A stretch of DNA of 64,000 nt from Arenibacter sp. P308M17 (GCF_003426735.1 NZ_QVON01000005.1:248001-312000), one strand, 5' to 3'. Numbered from the stretch's first letter, positions 36,195 through 45,841 are shown. Numbers and translations are program-made. Notes: generated by a model from the sequence alone, not told the origin.

Positions 36195-37937
36195 TTATTT
36201 TGGGTAGTTCATAGTGAACATCTGAGGTTTGGAATATCTTGAAAGACGATTGTCACGATCCCAAATACGCACTTTCCAATAGTAGGTCCCCCTACTGTTT
36301 AATCGGGTTCCGCCGTGTTCTATTTCTGTTGAGGAATTCGATTTTATTTGGCCACTATTCCAAACATCGCCTATGTTGTTATCTATTTTTTCAGAGGAGG
36401 AAGCTACCAGTATCTGATAGGCCGATTGCGATACGGCGCCTTCCGGTACCACCCAGCCGTATTCCGGGTTGGAATCGATTATGGTTGCCCCGGCTGTATT
36501 TTCCATCCATTCAACTATTAAATTGGATGGTCCTTTGGAATAATCGTCCGAAAGTTCAAGTAGTAGGCTATTGGTTTTTTTTCTAAAGGATGCTAGTTTA
36601 TAGGCATATTTTAAATCTTTTGCAAGGTTGTTGATCTCTTTTGGATCATCTTTTAAATTATAGAGTTCCTCATAGGACCGATCATTTACATAACGGAAGT
36701 ATTTCCAATCCTTGGTCCGTATACCTTCACTTGGAGGAATATCCCCAAATTCCCATAAATGTTCTATCAAAATGGTATCCCGCTCAAAACTGGTTTTGGG
36801 ATTTTTAATGATGGGAATGAGACTTTTGCCGTGCCATACCTTAGGCTGTGGTATTCCGGCCAAATCCAGAATAGTGGAGGGTATGTCTATGTTCAAAGCC
36901 AAGTCATCGCTGTCCTTCTGTTTTTTGAGGCGCGGATCGAACACAATTAGGGGCACCCGTATGGAATTGTCATATAAGAGCCATTTTCCGGCCAGCTGAC
37001 GCTCTCCCAAAAAATAACCATTATCGCCCATTATAATGATTACCGTGTTCTTATCAAGTCCTTTTTTTCTTAGTTCTTCCCTGATCTTGCCAATTTCCCT
37101 ATCTATGTCCGAAATCATCCTGTAATAACCCTTTATGCTATGTTGGTATTTTTCGGGAGTATCAAAACGCCAGGTCCAGCGTAAACGGTTGAAGCCATCA
37201 CGTACAAATTTTGGTTGTGCCTCAAAGTACTTGTCTTCCGCTAGTTCTGGTCCGGGCATATCTATGTGCTGTAGTAATACATCGGATTCAGGTTGCCAAA
37301 AATATTGATCTACAGCATTGTCATGGGCATGGGGTGCACTAAAGCTCAGTGAAAGGCAAAATGGTTTATCAGTTTTGGCGTCGGCTATAAAATCTATGGC
37401 CTGTTGACCCGTATATCGGGTAAGGTGCACCGTATCCTTGCCCAAGGTCTTATAATAATATCCCCTTCTATCAGGATAGGCACCATTCCGGTCATAGGAT
37501 TCAAAAATATCGAACTGTAGGTCCAGCTGGTCATATCGTACTCCATATTTACCATAAAAACCGGTATAGTATCCATGGTTCTTTAGTATGGTGGGATATG
37601 AATTTGCCATATAACTGCCCCTGATATTTCCAGTTTGAAAATTGTAACTGTGGGTGCGTTCGTAAAGTCCGGTCAATATGCTTGCTCTACTGGCTGCGCA
37701 TATCGGAGTGGTTACAATGGCATTCTTAAAATAAGTCCCTTCTTGGGCCAATTTGTCCATTTCCGGAGTAGAAATAATCGTGTTGCCTGCATAGCCCAAG
37801 GCATCAAAGCGTTGGTCGTCTGTTAAAATAAAGATGATGTTAGGTCTTTTAATTGGCTGTTGCTGTGTTACGTTTTGAGCATTCAGGGGAAGTGTGTATA
37901 TGCAAAGGAGTAGTACAACAATAAATTCTGTTTTCAT
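36195..37937 (-). CDS. Sulfatase with C-terminal rhamnosidase-type N-domain
   Basis: This is a 580-residue secreted S1 sulfatase (signal peptide ending LPLNAQ). The active-site motif C-x-A-x-R is CAASR with Cys80, followed by [12 protein letters not shown]; metal ligands lie in [16 protein letters not shown] and [17 protein letters not shown]. Residues about 476-580 do not belong to the sulfatase fold. They resemble the fibronectin-like N-terminal module of GH78 alpha-L-rhamnosidases: [42 protein letters not shown] and SRYSKPQMF. This suggests a binding module and a sulfated, rhamnose-containing substrate such as ulvan, but this is inference. It is transcribed away from the DUF1080 group's 3-prime end. 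Confidence 0.9.
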   Translation of the reverse strand: MKTEFIVVLLLCIYTLPLNAQNVTQQQPIKRPNIIFILTDDQRFDALGYAGNTIISTPEMDKLAQEGTYFKNAIVTTPICAASRASILTGLYERTHSYNFQTGNIRGSYMANSYPTILKNHGYYTGFYGKYGVRYDQLDLQFDIFESYDRNGAYPDRRGYYYKTLGKDTVHLTRYTGQQAIDFIADAKTDKPFCLSLSFSAPHAHDNAVDQYFWQPESDVLLQHIDMPGPELAEDKYFEAQPKFVRDGFNRLRWTWRFDTPEKYQHSIKGYYRMISDIDREIGKIREELRKKGLDKNTVIIIMGDNGYFLGERQLAGKWLLYDNSIRVPLIVFDPRLKKQKDSDDLALNIDIPSTILDLAGIPQPKVWHGKSLIPIIKNPKTSFERDTILIEHLWEFGDIPPSEGIRTKDWKYFRYVNDRSYEELYNLKDDPKEINNLAKDLKYAYKLASFRKKTNSLLLELSDDYSKGPSNLIVEWMENTAGATIIDSNPEYGWVVPEGAVSQSAYQILVASSSEKIDNNIGDVWNSGQIKSNSSTEIEHGGTRLNSRGTYYWKVRIWDRDNRLSRYSKPQMFTMNYPK

Positions 37938-38317
37938 CGATCTGTTTTTATTGTTAATTGGTTAGGACAATTCACTAATTGTTATTTATGCCATAAAATA
38001 GGATATATCAGGTCTAACTTCAAAAATAGTTTTCCAATGGCTAATTGTAAATGATATTTCATTTTTAAAACAAAGTATTACCGCGATTGAAATGGATTTT
38101 ATCAAATTTAATTTTTTTATGCCCATAACCTATCCTCTGCCGTCCTGTTTGCAATAACATTTTGTGGTTAATATTAAGGCGTTGAATTCCTTTTAACAAT
38201 AAGAAAAGGGATGAAAAATTTAATTTTCACCCCCTTTCCTATGGTAACTTTTTTTAAGCTTATGTTAAAATTAAAATATTCATTATCCGTATTATATATT
38301 TATTGATAGAAAAAGTA
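37938..38317. other. Gene-free region between sulfatase and DUF1080 genes
   Basis: These 380 bases hold the upstream region of the minus-strand sulfatase on the left and the 3-prime end of the DUF1080 operon on the right. An AT-rich hairpin at 38203-38239 is listed separately as a terminator. No further gene or RNA was recognised. Confidence 0.4.
38203..38239 (-). terminator. Probable terminator of the DUF1080 operon
   Basis: On the minus strand GGAAAGGGGGTGAAAATT pairs imperfectly with AATTTTTCATCCCTTTTC, followed by TTATTGTT. It lies about 80 bases after the DUF1080 stop codon. The stem has one or two bulges, and the plus strand also has a T-run 10 bases away, so it may work in both directions. 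Confidence 0.45.
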
Positions 38318-39121
38318 TTATAAATTCTTCAAACGGATGTTTCTATATTCCACTTTCATTGGGGGGCCCACATGCACCTGAACGCCTAAATACCCCGAGG
38401 ATGTCCTATTAATGGTATCGTCGTCGATTACCTCGCTCATAAGAATACCATTGATGAAGTGCTGTAATTTGTTTCCCTTTATGATGAGGTGGGCCTCGTT
38501 CCAATCTTCGCTTTTAATTTTTGTTTTGAGTTCGTCCGATTCTCCAAGGGATTCAACAACATCACGGCTCTGCCAGGCGTTATTTGCCACATTGGCTCCC
38601 AATGACCCCGGAGTATCGGGGTTTTCTTGCGAAGTGATAATGGCCTTTTCACCCCTATAGGCCAATGTAGCCCGTTTTTTTTCTTCATAGTTCTGTCCGG
38701 TATAGCTGATTTCCCCGTCTATATCGGCCTGATAGCCCCGTAATGCATATGGAATGGTATCGATTTTTTCACTGCGATAATTGATGCCACTGTTTCCCGC
38801 TTTGGCGATACGGAACTCCAGTTTTAATTCGAAATCACTTGGTCGGCCATCCTTCCAAACAATAAAGGTATTGTTCTTAAGTAAGGTCGTGGGGGTTACC
38901 TCTCCTACAAGATTACCATTTTCTACCCTCCAATAGTTGGGATCCCCTTCCCAGTTATCGAGTGTCTTGCCATCAAAGATCGGTACAAATCCGTCTTGCC
39001 CAGTTGTGGCTTCCGCCACTTCCTGTTGGGGCTTGTTTTCTTTTTTCTCCTTACAGGACTGCAGTGTTGCAATTACAAGCAGTACTATTATATACGGTTT
39101 AAAAGTTAATTTCAAATTCAT
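38318..39121 (-). CDS. DUF1080 (3-keto-disaccharide hydrolase domain) lipoprotein
   Basis: This is a 267-residue lipoprotein (cysteine near residue 23 in LQSCKE). It contains the DUF1080 domain, a concanavalin-like beta-sandwich: FVPIFDGKTLDNWEGDPNYW, FELKLEFRIAKAGNSGINYR, LRGYQADID, and the C-terminal SGYLGVQVHVGPPMKVEYRN. The family includes 3-keto-disaccharide hydrolases, which cut disaccharides after oxidation of a hydroxyl to a ketone, and many binding proteins. It is preceded, with only 2 bases between, by a small ORF and a PVC-type cytochrome dehydrogenase, so oxidation followed by cleavage of a sugar fits the operon. Activity on a particular sugar is not shown. Confidence 0.92.
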   Translation of the reverse strand: MNLKLTFKPYIIVLLVIATLQSCKEKKENKPQQEVAEATTGQDGFVPIFDGKTLDNWEGDPNYWRVENGNLVGEVTPTTLLKNNTFIVWKDGRPSDFELKLEFRIAKAGNSGINYRSEKIDTIPYALRGYQADIDGEISYTGQNYEEKKRATLAYRGEKAIITSQENPDTPGSLGANVANNAWQSRDVVESLGESDELKTKIKSEDWNEAHLIIKGNKLQHFINGILMSEVIDDDTINRTSSGYLGVQVHVGPPMKVEYRNIRLKNL

Positions 39122-39123
39122 AT

Positions 39124-39402
39124 CTATTGTTTTATGGATTCGTTGTAATAAATGTTTAGGCCATCTTTTAAGGCCACGATAATATCTCTTTCCGTTGTTG
39201 CCCCTATCGAACGCCTTACCGTTTGGTGATTTTCGGAGGCAATACTTTGCTCGGTAAACTCAAAGGGTTTAGGTTGGGCATCTAGGAGGGGAAAGACCGG
39301 GACAATATAAAACGCAGCACCGTTTATGCCAAGCGCGCTTGGCATAAACGGTGCAGGTTGCTTAAACCTGAAGGGGCCAATTTTTTCAACCAATATAGCC
39401 AT
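39124..39402 (-). CDS. Small ORF of unknown function containing a perfect palindrome
   Basis: This is a 92-residue reading frame without recognised domain, signal peptide or membrane helix. It fits exactly between two genes: 2 bases after the stop of the PVC-type cytochrome gene and 2 bases before the start of the DUF1080 gene, which favours a real gene in this operon. The C-terminal part (TTERDIIVALKDGLNIYYN) looks like folded protein. A perfect 38-bp palindrome falls inside codons for APFMPSALGING and neighbours, which is odd for coding DNA, so the gene may be a remnant or carry an inserted palindrome. Not recognised. Confidence 0.5.
   Translation of the reverse strand: MAILVEKIGPFRFKQPAPFMPSALGINGAAFYIVPVFPLLDAQPKPFEFTEQSIASENHQTVRRSIGATTERDIIVALKDGLNIYYNESIKQ
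39317..39354. repeat. Perfect 38-bp palindrome
   Basis: Two 19-base arms, GCACCGTTTATGCCAAGCG and its exact complement, meet without a spacer. It lies inside the small ORF between the PVC-type cytochrome and DUF1080 genes. The next outward base pair is mismatched, so the symmetry is exactly 38 bases. Confidence 0.9.
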
Positions 39403-39404
39403 TG

Positions 39405-42086
39405 CTAATTGCTGGCCCCTTTTTCGGTATAAATTGGATTTTCAGGATTTCCTCCGGCAACCAAATAGGCCAATAGGTCCTTCACCTCTTCTTCGTTTAG
39501 CCTGTTGATGGTTCCTGGGGGCATCCACGATATTGTTGAAAGTTTGGTAGCCACCACTTGGTCCTTTGGGATCTCCCGGGTTTGATCAGGTGCATATGGA
39601 TTTTGCGAGACGATATAATTTTGCTCGGTCTCGTTCATCAATCTTCCTGCTATCGATTTTCCGTCCTTTAAAGTGTAGACAGTGGTATTGTATTGGTCCG
39701 AAATTACATCGTTGGGTTCAATTATGGCCTTAAGTATATCCTGAGGAGAAAAACGGGTTCCCAATTGGGTTAGGTCCGGGCCAATACTCTCTCCTTCTCC
39801 CTGCATGGAATGACAGGTGACACAAGTTGTAGTCGCGAACATACTTTTACCGTATTCAAAATCCCTTCCCTTTAGGCCATCCGCTACAAGTGCCTCTATG
39901 TCCTCAACTTGCCAATTGCGGCCCGGACCCTTGGGCTGAACAGTGGATTCTGCCAAATCATTGCCTGAACTGGATAGGAGATCGGCACCAGACATCTTAT
40001 CGTATAATTCGAACTGATCTTTGGGCACATGGGTCAATGCCTTTTTTCTGGCCTTGTCTATGAAACCGATATAGCTTAGGCCCGCTTTAAAGGAAAAAGC
40101 CTTGTAGAACCACTTAAAATACTTTTCACGAAGTTCCGGGGTCCACCCCTTGTCTACATCTTCCAACACCATCCCGTAATAGGTGTGCTGGGCAGGAGGC
40201 ATATTTTTCAGGGTGCGGGCAATATCCATACCATATTGTGGATTTCTCAAAATTAGGTCCGATGCCTCTGTGGCGGTATTGGCCATGATATCCACATTCT
40301 CTCCTGTATTCGATTCCAAGAGCGCCAATGTTTTACCGGCCACACTAGGGTCGTCCAGATAGGCCAGTGTTTTGCTGAGCATTTGGTTCAATATATCCGA
40401 AGTTGCCGGATAATGCGGTGAAAGATAATCGATGACCTTGCTCTTGATGGCTGTTCCCGGAACCCCAAAACGGGATAAAACAAGTTCAAAAGCACGTAGT
40501 TGGTCCACTTGCTGCTGGGCAGTGAGCTTGGAATAATCTACTCCTAGCAGGGCGTTGAGCATCTGGTCTTGTTGTGATTTGTTGCCATGTCTGGCAAGGG
40601 CAATAATTCCCTGGGCCAAGGTAATGGGGTCTTTTTCTGAAAGCACCTTGCCCTGCCATTCCTGGAGGGGTTGGTGTTCCACGGCAATACGTGCAGCATA
40701 TTGGATAAACCGGTCCGCGTTGTTCAGGTATGTCCAGGCAAAATTGACGGCACCGTCCTTTGGACCTGTATGGTATTCTTCCAATTGCCTTCTTATCTTA
40801 TTTCCTTCAGTGAGTTCGGATGCCTTGTTGGCAGCTGTAACGTCCTCGTTTCCGTTATAATGCACCCTGTAAAGGTCAGAATCCAATCTACGCCCTCCGG
40901 TCATGAAATACATGGCACCGTCCGGACCTATCACTCCATCCGTCAAAGGAAGGGGTATTCCTGATAAAAATTCCTCCCTTTCCCCTTCATACGAAGATCC
41001 GTTTGCCTTTAGGTGAATGGCGTAGATGATACCGAAACTCCAGTCGAACGCATAAACGCTCTTTTGATATTTTTTCGGAAATTTTGCTCCTCTTCCGTAA
41101 ACTACATTGGTCGGGGATCCCTGTCCTATATTTACGATGGGCGGAAGGTTGTCCGGATAGGCCGGGGACCATTTTCCGTTCCCGGTTCTCCACCCAAATT
41201 CGCTACCGCTGGTAACATGGCAGATGCGGGTAGGACGGTACCAGGGCATGCCCAAATCCCATTCCATATCGGAATCGTAAACGAACATATCCCCTTCATC
41301 GTTAAAGTCAAGGTCGAAAGGGTTCCTGAAACCGGCACTGATCAGCTCCCAATGTTTTCCTTCCGGATCTATTTTTGCTATCCAGCCTCCTGGGGCGCCA
41401 CGGTCATTGGCATGGCCACGGGGATCCTTTACTTGGGGAAATAGGTTGTCGTCCTGCCACACATTGGGCAAGCGATAGGTATCCATTTCAGGAAGATCCG
41501 TATGGTTCCCTGCAATAACGTAAAGCGATTTGCCGTCCGGACTTAGGACAATGCTGTGCGGGCCGTGCTCTCCCGAACCGTTCAAGGCCTTTATCTGGGT
41601 AATCTTGTCATATTGGTCGTCGTTGTCCGTATCCTGTAAACGATAGAGCCCGCTCCCCTTCTCAAATTCATCATCTCCATGGTGGTTGACCATTACATAC
41701 AGACTATTGAAAGCGTAGAGCAAACCTTGTGCATAGCCCATTTGGATTATCGAATCGGCCACGGGCTCCTCCGTTTGTATCCGCAGTTTTTCAATTTTGG
41801 GGGTCAATACCTCGGAGCCGATGGCAGGGATCTCCATGCGATACAAAGTACCGTATTGATCGGCAGTGATCAATCGGTCCTTATTGTCGAAGGCCATGGC
41901 CACCCATGAGCCCTGCTCATTGTCGGCGGGACTATATAAGTGTTCTGCCACAAAGCCCGGCTGTAATTTGAGCTTTGCCAACTTTGGATCGAGCTCTTGG
42001 GTACTTGAAGTTTCCATTTTCTTGGCATTCTCACAAGAAGCGGTCAGAAGCATTGAAAAAATAATTGCGGTAAATAGTCTGGTCAT
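39405..42086 (-). CDS. PVC-type dehydrogenase with C-terminal cytochrome c
   Basis: From the chosen start this lipoprotein has 893 residues: MTRLFTAIIFSMLLTASCEN gives a clean signal with the lipobox cysteine, whereas the upstream ATG at 42113 adds nine charged residues. The N-terminal half is a beta-propeller of the sorbosone/glucose-dehydrogenase type (WVAMAFDNKDRLITADQYG, ALNGSGEHGPHSIVLSPDGK, GGWIAKIDPEGKHWE, GFRNPFDLDFNDEGD). A helical region follows. The C-terminal part is a cytochrome c domain with the haem motif CVTCH (39810-39824) and the downstream methionine in SWMPPGTINRL. It probably oxidises a sugar in the periplasm and passes electrons to the haem. It heads an operon with the small ORF and DUF1080 gene. 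Confidence 0.92.
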   Translation of the reverse strand: MTRLFTAIIFSMLLTASCENAKKMETSSTQELDPKLAKLKLQPGFVAEHLYSPADNEQGSWVAMAFDNKDRLITADQYGTLYRMEIPAIGSEVLTPKIEKLRIQTEEPVADSIIQMGYAQGLLYAFNSLYVMVNHHGDDEFEKGSGLYRLQDTDNDDQYDKITQIKALNGSGEHGPHSIVLSPDGKSLYVIAGNHTDLPEMDTYRLPNVWQDDNLFPQVKDPRGHANDRGAPGGWIAKIDPEGKHWELISAGFRNPFDLDFNDEGDMFVYDSDMEWDLGMPWYRPTRICHVTSGSEFGWRTGNGKWSPAYPDNLPPIVNIGQGSPTNVVYGRGAKFPKKYQKSVYAFDWSFGIIYAIHLKANGSSYEGEREEFLSGIPLPLTDGVIGPDGAMYFMTGGRRLDSDLYRVHYNGNEDVTAANKASELTEGNKIRRQLEEYHTGPKDGAVNFAWTYLNNADRFIQYAARIAVEHQPLQEWQGKVLSEKDPITLAQGIIALARHGNKSQQDQMLNALLGVDYSKLTAQQQVDQLRAFELVLSRFGVPGTAIKSKVIDYLSPHYPATSDILNQMLSKTLAYLDDPSVAGKTLALLESNTGENVDIMANTATEASDLILRNPQYGMDIARTLKNMPPAQHTYYGMVLEDVDKGWTPELREKYFKWFYKAFSFKAGLSYIGFIDKARKKALTHVPKDQFELYDKMSGADLLSSSGNDLAESTVQPKGPGRNWQVEDIEALVADGLKGRDFEYGKSMFATTTCVTCHSMQGEGESIGPDLTQLGTRFSPQDILKAIIEPNDVISDQYNTTVYTLKDGKSIAGRLMNETEQNYIVSQNPYAPDQTREIPKDQVVATKLSTISWMPPGTINRLNEEEVKDLLAYLVAGGNPENPIYTEKGASN

Positions 42087-42222
42087 TATCTGATTTTTTT
42101 TAATTAGGCGCACTAATATAATCAGAAATCGGGATTTAACTAGGATTATAAGGTAGGAAGTGTATTAGGTTTGGAAATATATGCGAAGATGTCTTCTGTT
42201 TGTTCTGCACTATGTTGGATTC

Positions 42223-42271
42223 TAGATGTTAGAATTGAGATATTAGATGTTAGATTCTTGTAGAATTGAGA
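42223..42271 (+). repeat. Short direct repeats upstream of the PVC-type gene
   Basis: TAGATGTTAGAATTGAGA occurs at 42223-42240 and again, with ten extra bases inside, at 42244-42271. It lies in the 300-base gap between the head-GIN and PVC-type genes, about 140 bases upstream of the latter. It may be degenerate intergenic repeat DNA or a regulatory array. Confidence 0.45.
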
Positions 42272-42360
42272 CGCAGAGGAAACCTTGAACTTCAGTCCAG
42301 GCTCCAAATATCTAGTTTCTAATGTCTCACTACTCATATCTGCTTACCGTTATTTCGACT

Positions 42361-42385
42361 CCGCTATCCGCGTTCGGGATAGCGG
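42361..42385. repeat. Hairpin after the head-GIN gene
   Basis: CCGCTATCC and GGATAGCGG pair perfectly around a 7-base loop, about 10 bases downstream of the head-GIN stop codon on the minus strand. No T-run follows, so a terminator is not certain. It is next to a TTATTTCGAC sequence like the end of the repeat unit near 34425. Confidence 0.45.
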
Positions 42386-42395
42386 TATGGGAACC

Positions 42396-43118
42396 CTATT
42401 GCTTATGAATGACTTCCGAGGCTCCCGATAACTTTCTTTTATTAATGATCGGACTTCCCTTGTACATTAACTTACTGGCGCCCGAGGCCTCGACATCGAT
42501 GGTTTCGGTAACCGATAATGAGGCGTCACTTGCCCCGGATAATCGGATGTCCAATGCCTTGACCAATAAATCGTAGTTCTTGAGCGTGCTGGCCCCTGAT
42601 AGGGAAGCGTCCAGTTTATCAACTTGCCCAAAAAGGTCTATATGGGCAGCCCCAGCTGCTGCCAACTCCAAATGTTCCAATTCCAACTCCCCGGCAAATT
42701 CGGAAGCCCCGGTAAGCTCAATCGAGACATCGGACGCCACCAATTTGGAATCCAGGATAATTTTGGAAGCCCCGGATAGATCAAAATCGGTAATTCTTTT
42801 GGTAATGATGTACGCATTTAAGGTGGGGTTTCCCCTTATGCCTGTATGGTCTTTTACTTTGATGCGTAAAGTGCCGTCCACCAATTCAACAATGATCCTT
42901 TCCTGCAGATTTTCATTTGCTTCAATTTCAATTTTTTCTTCCGTATCCGAAAATTGGACATAAGTATTAAAGGCATCCGAGACTTCTAAAGCAGAATATC
43001 CGCTAAATTGGATTTCCCTAGTGGTAATTTCTCCACTTGCCCTAATAATTTCATGATCACAGGATGAAATAAGGGCACCTAATAAAATAACACCTATGTA
43101 AGAGGATTTTGTTTTCAT
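42396..43118 (-). CDS. Head-GIN (DUF2807) domain lipoprotein
   Basis: This 240-residue lipoprotein (lipobox cysteine near residue 20, LISSCDHE) contains the head-GIN domain, a right-handed beta-helix-like fold of repeated GAS-rich turns. Repeats such as DLSGASKIILDS, ELTGASEFAGEL, SLSGASTLKNYD and RLSGASDASLSV occur at about 20-residue spacing. The N-terminal part has the typical REIQFSGYSALEVSDAFNTYV segment. The function is unknown; some members are called putative auto-transporter adhesins. It appears to be a single gene on the minus strand, next to a hairpin and a repeat-rich gap. Confidence 0.9.
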   Translation of the reverse strand: MKTKSSYIGVILLGALISSCDHEIIRASGEITTREIQFSGYSALEVSDAFNTYVQFSDTEEKIEIEANENLQERIIVELVDGTLRIKVKDHTGIRGNPTLNAYIITKRITDFDLSGASKIILDSKLVASDVSIELTGASEFAGELELEHLELAAAGAAHIDLFGQVDKLDASLSGASTLKNYDLLVKALDIRLSGASDASLSVTETIDVEASGASKLMYKGSPIINKRKLSGASEVIHKQ

Positions 43119-43280
43119 TGACTAAAGATTTTATGATTGATGTTTAAAAGACAATCCAGCGGATAAAAGGTTGCATGTTTTTGGAACTATATTTATTACC
43201 TTATGATAGGTTTGTTTTGTCACTGAATTCTAGTCTCGACTCCGCCTTTAGAACGGACAACATTGAACATTCAACTTTAT

Positions 43281-43343
43281 AACCGCAAACTGCTTACTGC
43301 CAATTCATCAACCAGTCCTTGTCAAGGAATTTTATTTTGTTCC
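43281..43343 (+). repeat. Dispersed intergenic repeat, copy B
   Basis: The blocks TGCTTACTGCCAATTCATCA and CCAGTCCTTGTCAAGGAATT match, in the same order, copies at 32261-32363 (minus strand) and 59430-59530. It lies in the 396-base gap between the head-GIN gene and the DUF4440-like gene, in which no other gene was recognised. Confidence 0.6.
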
Positions 43344-43514
43344 AAGGCTGATGTAATTTCATTGCAGAGTTTAGTTGGAGGTCAGTATTTTTGTTCATAG
43401 AAAAGACTACCATTTGGTATTGTTGGGCCTTAACAAAATGTTGATTATTTTGGTGACGGGAGTTTGGGAACCCGGCAACTAAATAATTCAGAACAGCAAT
43501 TAAAAAAAAATAAT

Positions 43515-44006
43515 ATGGAAATCCGAAAAGTATTATTAGTGACGTTCATTTGTATGTTGATCCATTGTAATGGGCTTGCACAGAGCAGAATAACAGAATT
43601 GAACGCATACTGGGATGTAGTGAAGGAAAAGGTGGAATCCGGGGATGTTGCGGGCTATGGGGAAACGTTTCATGAAGATGGGATTTTGGTTTCGGATACG
43701 GGCAAAGTCTGTTACTCTTTGGACAAGGCATTAAAAAAATGGACGGATGGGCTGGAAAATACTAAAAAAGGCATAACTAAAGTAACCTTGGATTTTAGAT
43801 TTTCAGAACGGACCGGAGATGGGACCACTGCTTTTGAAAGAGGTATATTTAGATATGATTTGTTGGATGAAAATGGTGAACGTACGGAAAGGTTTGTTCA
43901 TTTCGATGCCCTCTTGATAAGCAAGAACGGAAAATGGCAATTAATGCTAGAGCATCAAAAATTACATGCCACCAAGGATGAATGGATGCGTATGGGGAAA
44001 ATGTGA
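43515..44006 (+). CDS. Secreted DUF4440/SnoaL-like protein
   Basis: This is a 163-residue protein with signal peptide MEIRKVLLVTFICMLIHCNG (start chosen here; an in-frame ATG at 43464 would add 17 residues before the signal). The mature part has the NTF2-like pattern of DUF4440/SnoaL proteins: INAYWDVVKEKVESGDVAGYG-like helix (seen as LNAYWDVVKEKVESGD), FHEDGILVSDTG, the strands EFERGIFRYDLLDE-like, and KNGKWQLMLEHQKLH. Such small cone-shaped folds bind or isomerise small hydrophobic molecules or are accessory domains. No partner gene is evident; it stands alone with about 360 bases to the ROK gene. Confidence 0.82.
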   Translation: MEIRKVLLVTFICMLIHCNGLAQSRITELNAYWDVVKEKVESGDVAGYGETFHEDGILVSDTGKVCYSLDKALKKWTDGLENTKKGITKVTLDFRFSERTGDGTTAFERGIFRYDLLDENGERTERFVHFDALLISKNGKWQLMLEHQKLHATKDEWMRMGKM

Positions 44007-44370
44007 TATTGAAACGATTTTTATTTTTGCCCATGACATTCATGGTCTGCCCTTTTGTTTATATGGATTTGGCGCAATCATAAAGGATTTGGAAATTGTT
44101 GGGAGTATTGCTTAAATAGTGGCCATAAAGAACTTCTGTTAGGCTATCGTACTAAACGTTAAGTCATTTTCTTTTTAATATGTATATTATAAGTTTGTTG
44201 AATTATTGAAAATGGCCATGAGTTTTGCTATTAAGGCATTAATTCATAATTAACTCATGGATATCATATATTCCTTATTTAAAATCGATATATTCTTTTA
44301 AAACTTTTTCGTGGAAAACTATTTATGAAAGGTATTTTAATATCTTTGATTTTAGATAATTTTCGATGGA
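44007..44370. other. Upstream region of the ROK regulator gene
   Basis: These 364 AT-rich bases contain TAnnTTTG-like boxes at 44190-44197 (TAAGTTTG) and 44341-44348 (TATCTTTG). The second, 22 bases before the ATG, is the better minus-7 candidate for the ROK gene, but neither has a TTTG at the normal distance upstream. No gene or RNA was recognised. Confidence 0.4.
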
Positions 44371-45609
44371 ATGAAAAAAGAATATGCAAAAATGGATGCG
44401 GCCTCTTTGCATCTTGCCAATAAAAAAATTGTTTTAAAACTTATAAAGCATAACGATCAAATTAGTCGCTCTGCCCTGGCCAAGGTGTCCGGACTAACCC
44501 CTCCATCCATCACCCGCATAGTGGATGAACTGATACATGTGGACGGTTTGGTCGAAAGTCTAGGGGTAGGTAATTCCAGCGGGGGAAGGCCTCCTTTGAT
44601 CGTAAAATTCAAGAACAGTAATAATTATATCATCGGTATAGATTTGGGTGCTACCTATATCAGAGGATGCTTGGTAGATCTAAATGCCAATTTCGTATCC
44701 GAAATACAGGTTCCTACGGAATTGGAAAAAGGCTTTTCCAGTATTGTAGAAAAGATGGTAAGGATAATTCATAAGCTGCAGAAGAGGAAAGAAGCCGGGA
44801 CCAAAATATGGGGAGTCGGTATCGGGGTCGCCGGTTTGGTAAATAGTGAAACGGGCATTATTGAATCTTCTCCGGATTTCGGTTGGACCAATATTGATTT
44901 AAGAAAGGAGTTGGACAAGCATTTGGATCTTCCATTTTTTTATGATAACTCCACTCGATTAATGGCATTGGGGGAATTAAAGATGGGAGTAAAGGAAAGT
45001 CAGAAAAATTTTGCAGTGATCAATATTGGATATGGAATTGCCTCCGGACTTGTGGTTGAAGGCAATCTGTTGAAAGGTTTTTCAGGTTTCGCCGGCGAAT
45101 TTGGACATATCCCTGTAGATACCGATAGTGACGTTCAATGTAAATGTGGGATGTACGGTTGCCTTGAAGCCCTGGCTTCGGGACATAGGATTGCCTCTTT
45201 GGGCAAACTGGTACTGAAGGATAATAGGTCGGAAATGTTGAAGGAACTATGTATGGGAAATGAAGAACTGATTACGGCAGAATTGGTTGCCAGGGCAGCC
45301 AAAAAAGGGGATAGGGAGTCAATGAAGATATATGATGATGTAGCGGAATATTTATGTAAAGGCATAGGGACAATCTCAAATTTATTAAATCCGGAAACAG
45401 TGTACATAGGAGGGGGTATTTCCCTGAACGGAGATTTGCTCTTTGATTTGATCGATCGGAAGAGGGATAAGTATTTATTGGCCGGAAACGCAAGGGTAAA
45501 TATTCGGCCTTCCACCTTTGGGGACCAAGCAACCTCTATTGGTGCGGTCTCCGTGGTATTGAATAAAATCTTAAACTTGGAGTTGTCTGGAAGTTTGGTG
45601 GGAAATTGA
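44371..45609 (+). CDS. ROK-family transcriptional regulator (NagC/XylR type)
   Basis: This 412-residue repressor has an N-terminal winged helix-turn-helix (about 15-80, SRSALAKVSGLTPPSITRIV) and a ROK sugar-kinase-like domain. The ATP-site signature DLGATYIRGCLVDL, the ROK zinc motif with C and H in HIPVDTDSDVQCKCGMYGCL, and EALASG are present. It probably senses a sugar from the neighbouring PUL and releases DNA when the sugar binds. It converges on the symporter gene across 232 bases that lack a clear terminator. Whether the kinase site is active or only binds sugar cannot be seen. Confidence 0.92.
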   Translation: MKKEYAKMDAASLHLANKKIVLKLIKHNDQISRSALAKVSGLTPPSITRIVDELIHVDGLVESLGVGNSSGGRPPLIVKFKNSNNYIIGIDLGATYIRGCLVDLNANFVSEIQVPTELEKGFSSIVEKMVRIIHKLQKRKEAGTKIWGVGIGVAGLVNSETGIIESSPDFGWTNIDLRKELDKHLDLPFFYDNSTRLMALGELKMGVKESQKNFAVINIGYGIASGLVVEGNLLKGFSGFAGEFGHIPVDTDSDVQCKCGMYGCLEALASGHRIASLGKLVLKDNRSEMLKELCMGNEELITAELVARAAKKGDRESMKIYDDVAEYLCKGIGTISNLLNPETVYIGGGISLNGDLLFDLIDRKRDKYLLAGNARVNIRPSTFGDQATSIGAVSVVLNKILNLELSGSLVGN

Positions 45610-45841
45610 TATAGAACTTATTTATAACAACAACTTCTTCTTTATTCTGCCAAAGGCACATAAACAATTAAATTGCACATGTGGAAATTAATTTAAATAT
45701 CTATGGTTATAGTATCATGTTAACCATATTTAAGTCGCCCCCAGTCTTGTTATTTTCACCTGACCAGCATTAATAATGCGGTTCGATAGCTAAAGCTAAG
45801 CAACATTTTATTGTTTGGCCGGACATTCTGGTTGCCCAGAC

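Noticed and set aside
42223-42271. CRISPR-like repeat array
   Set aside because: Only two copies of unequal spacing and no cas gene in the window.
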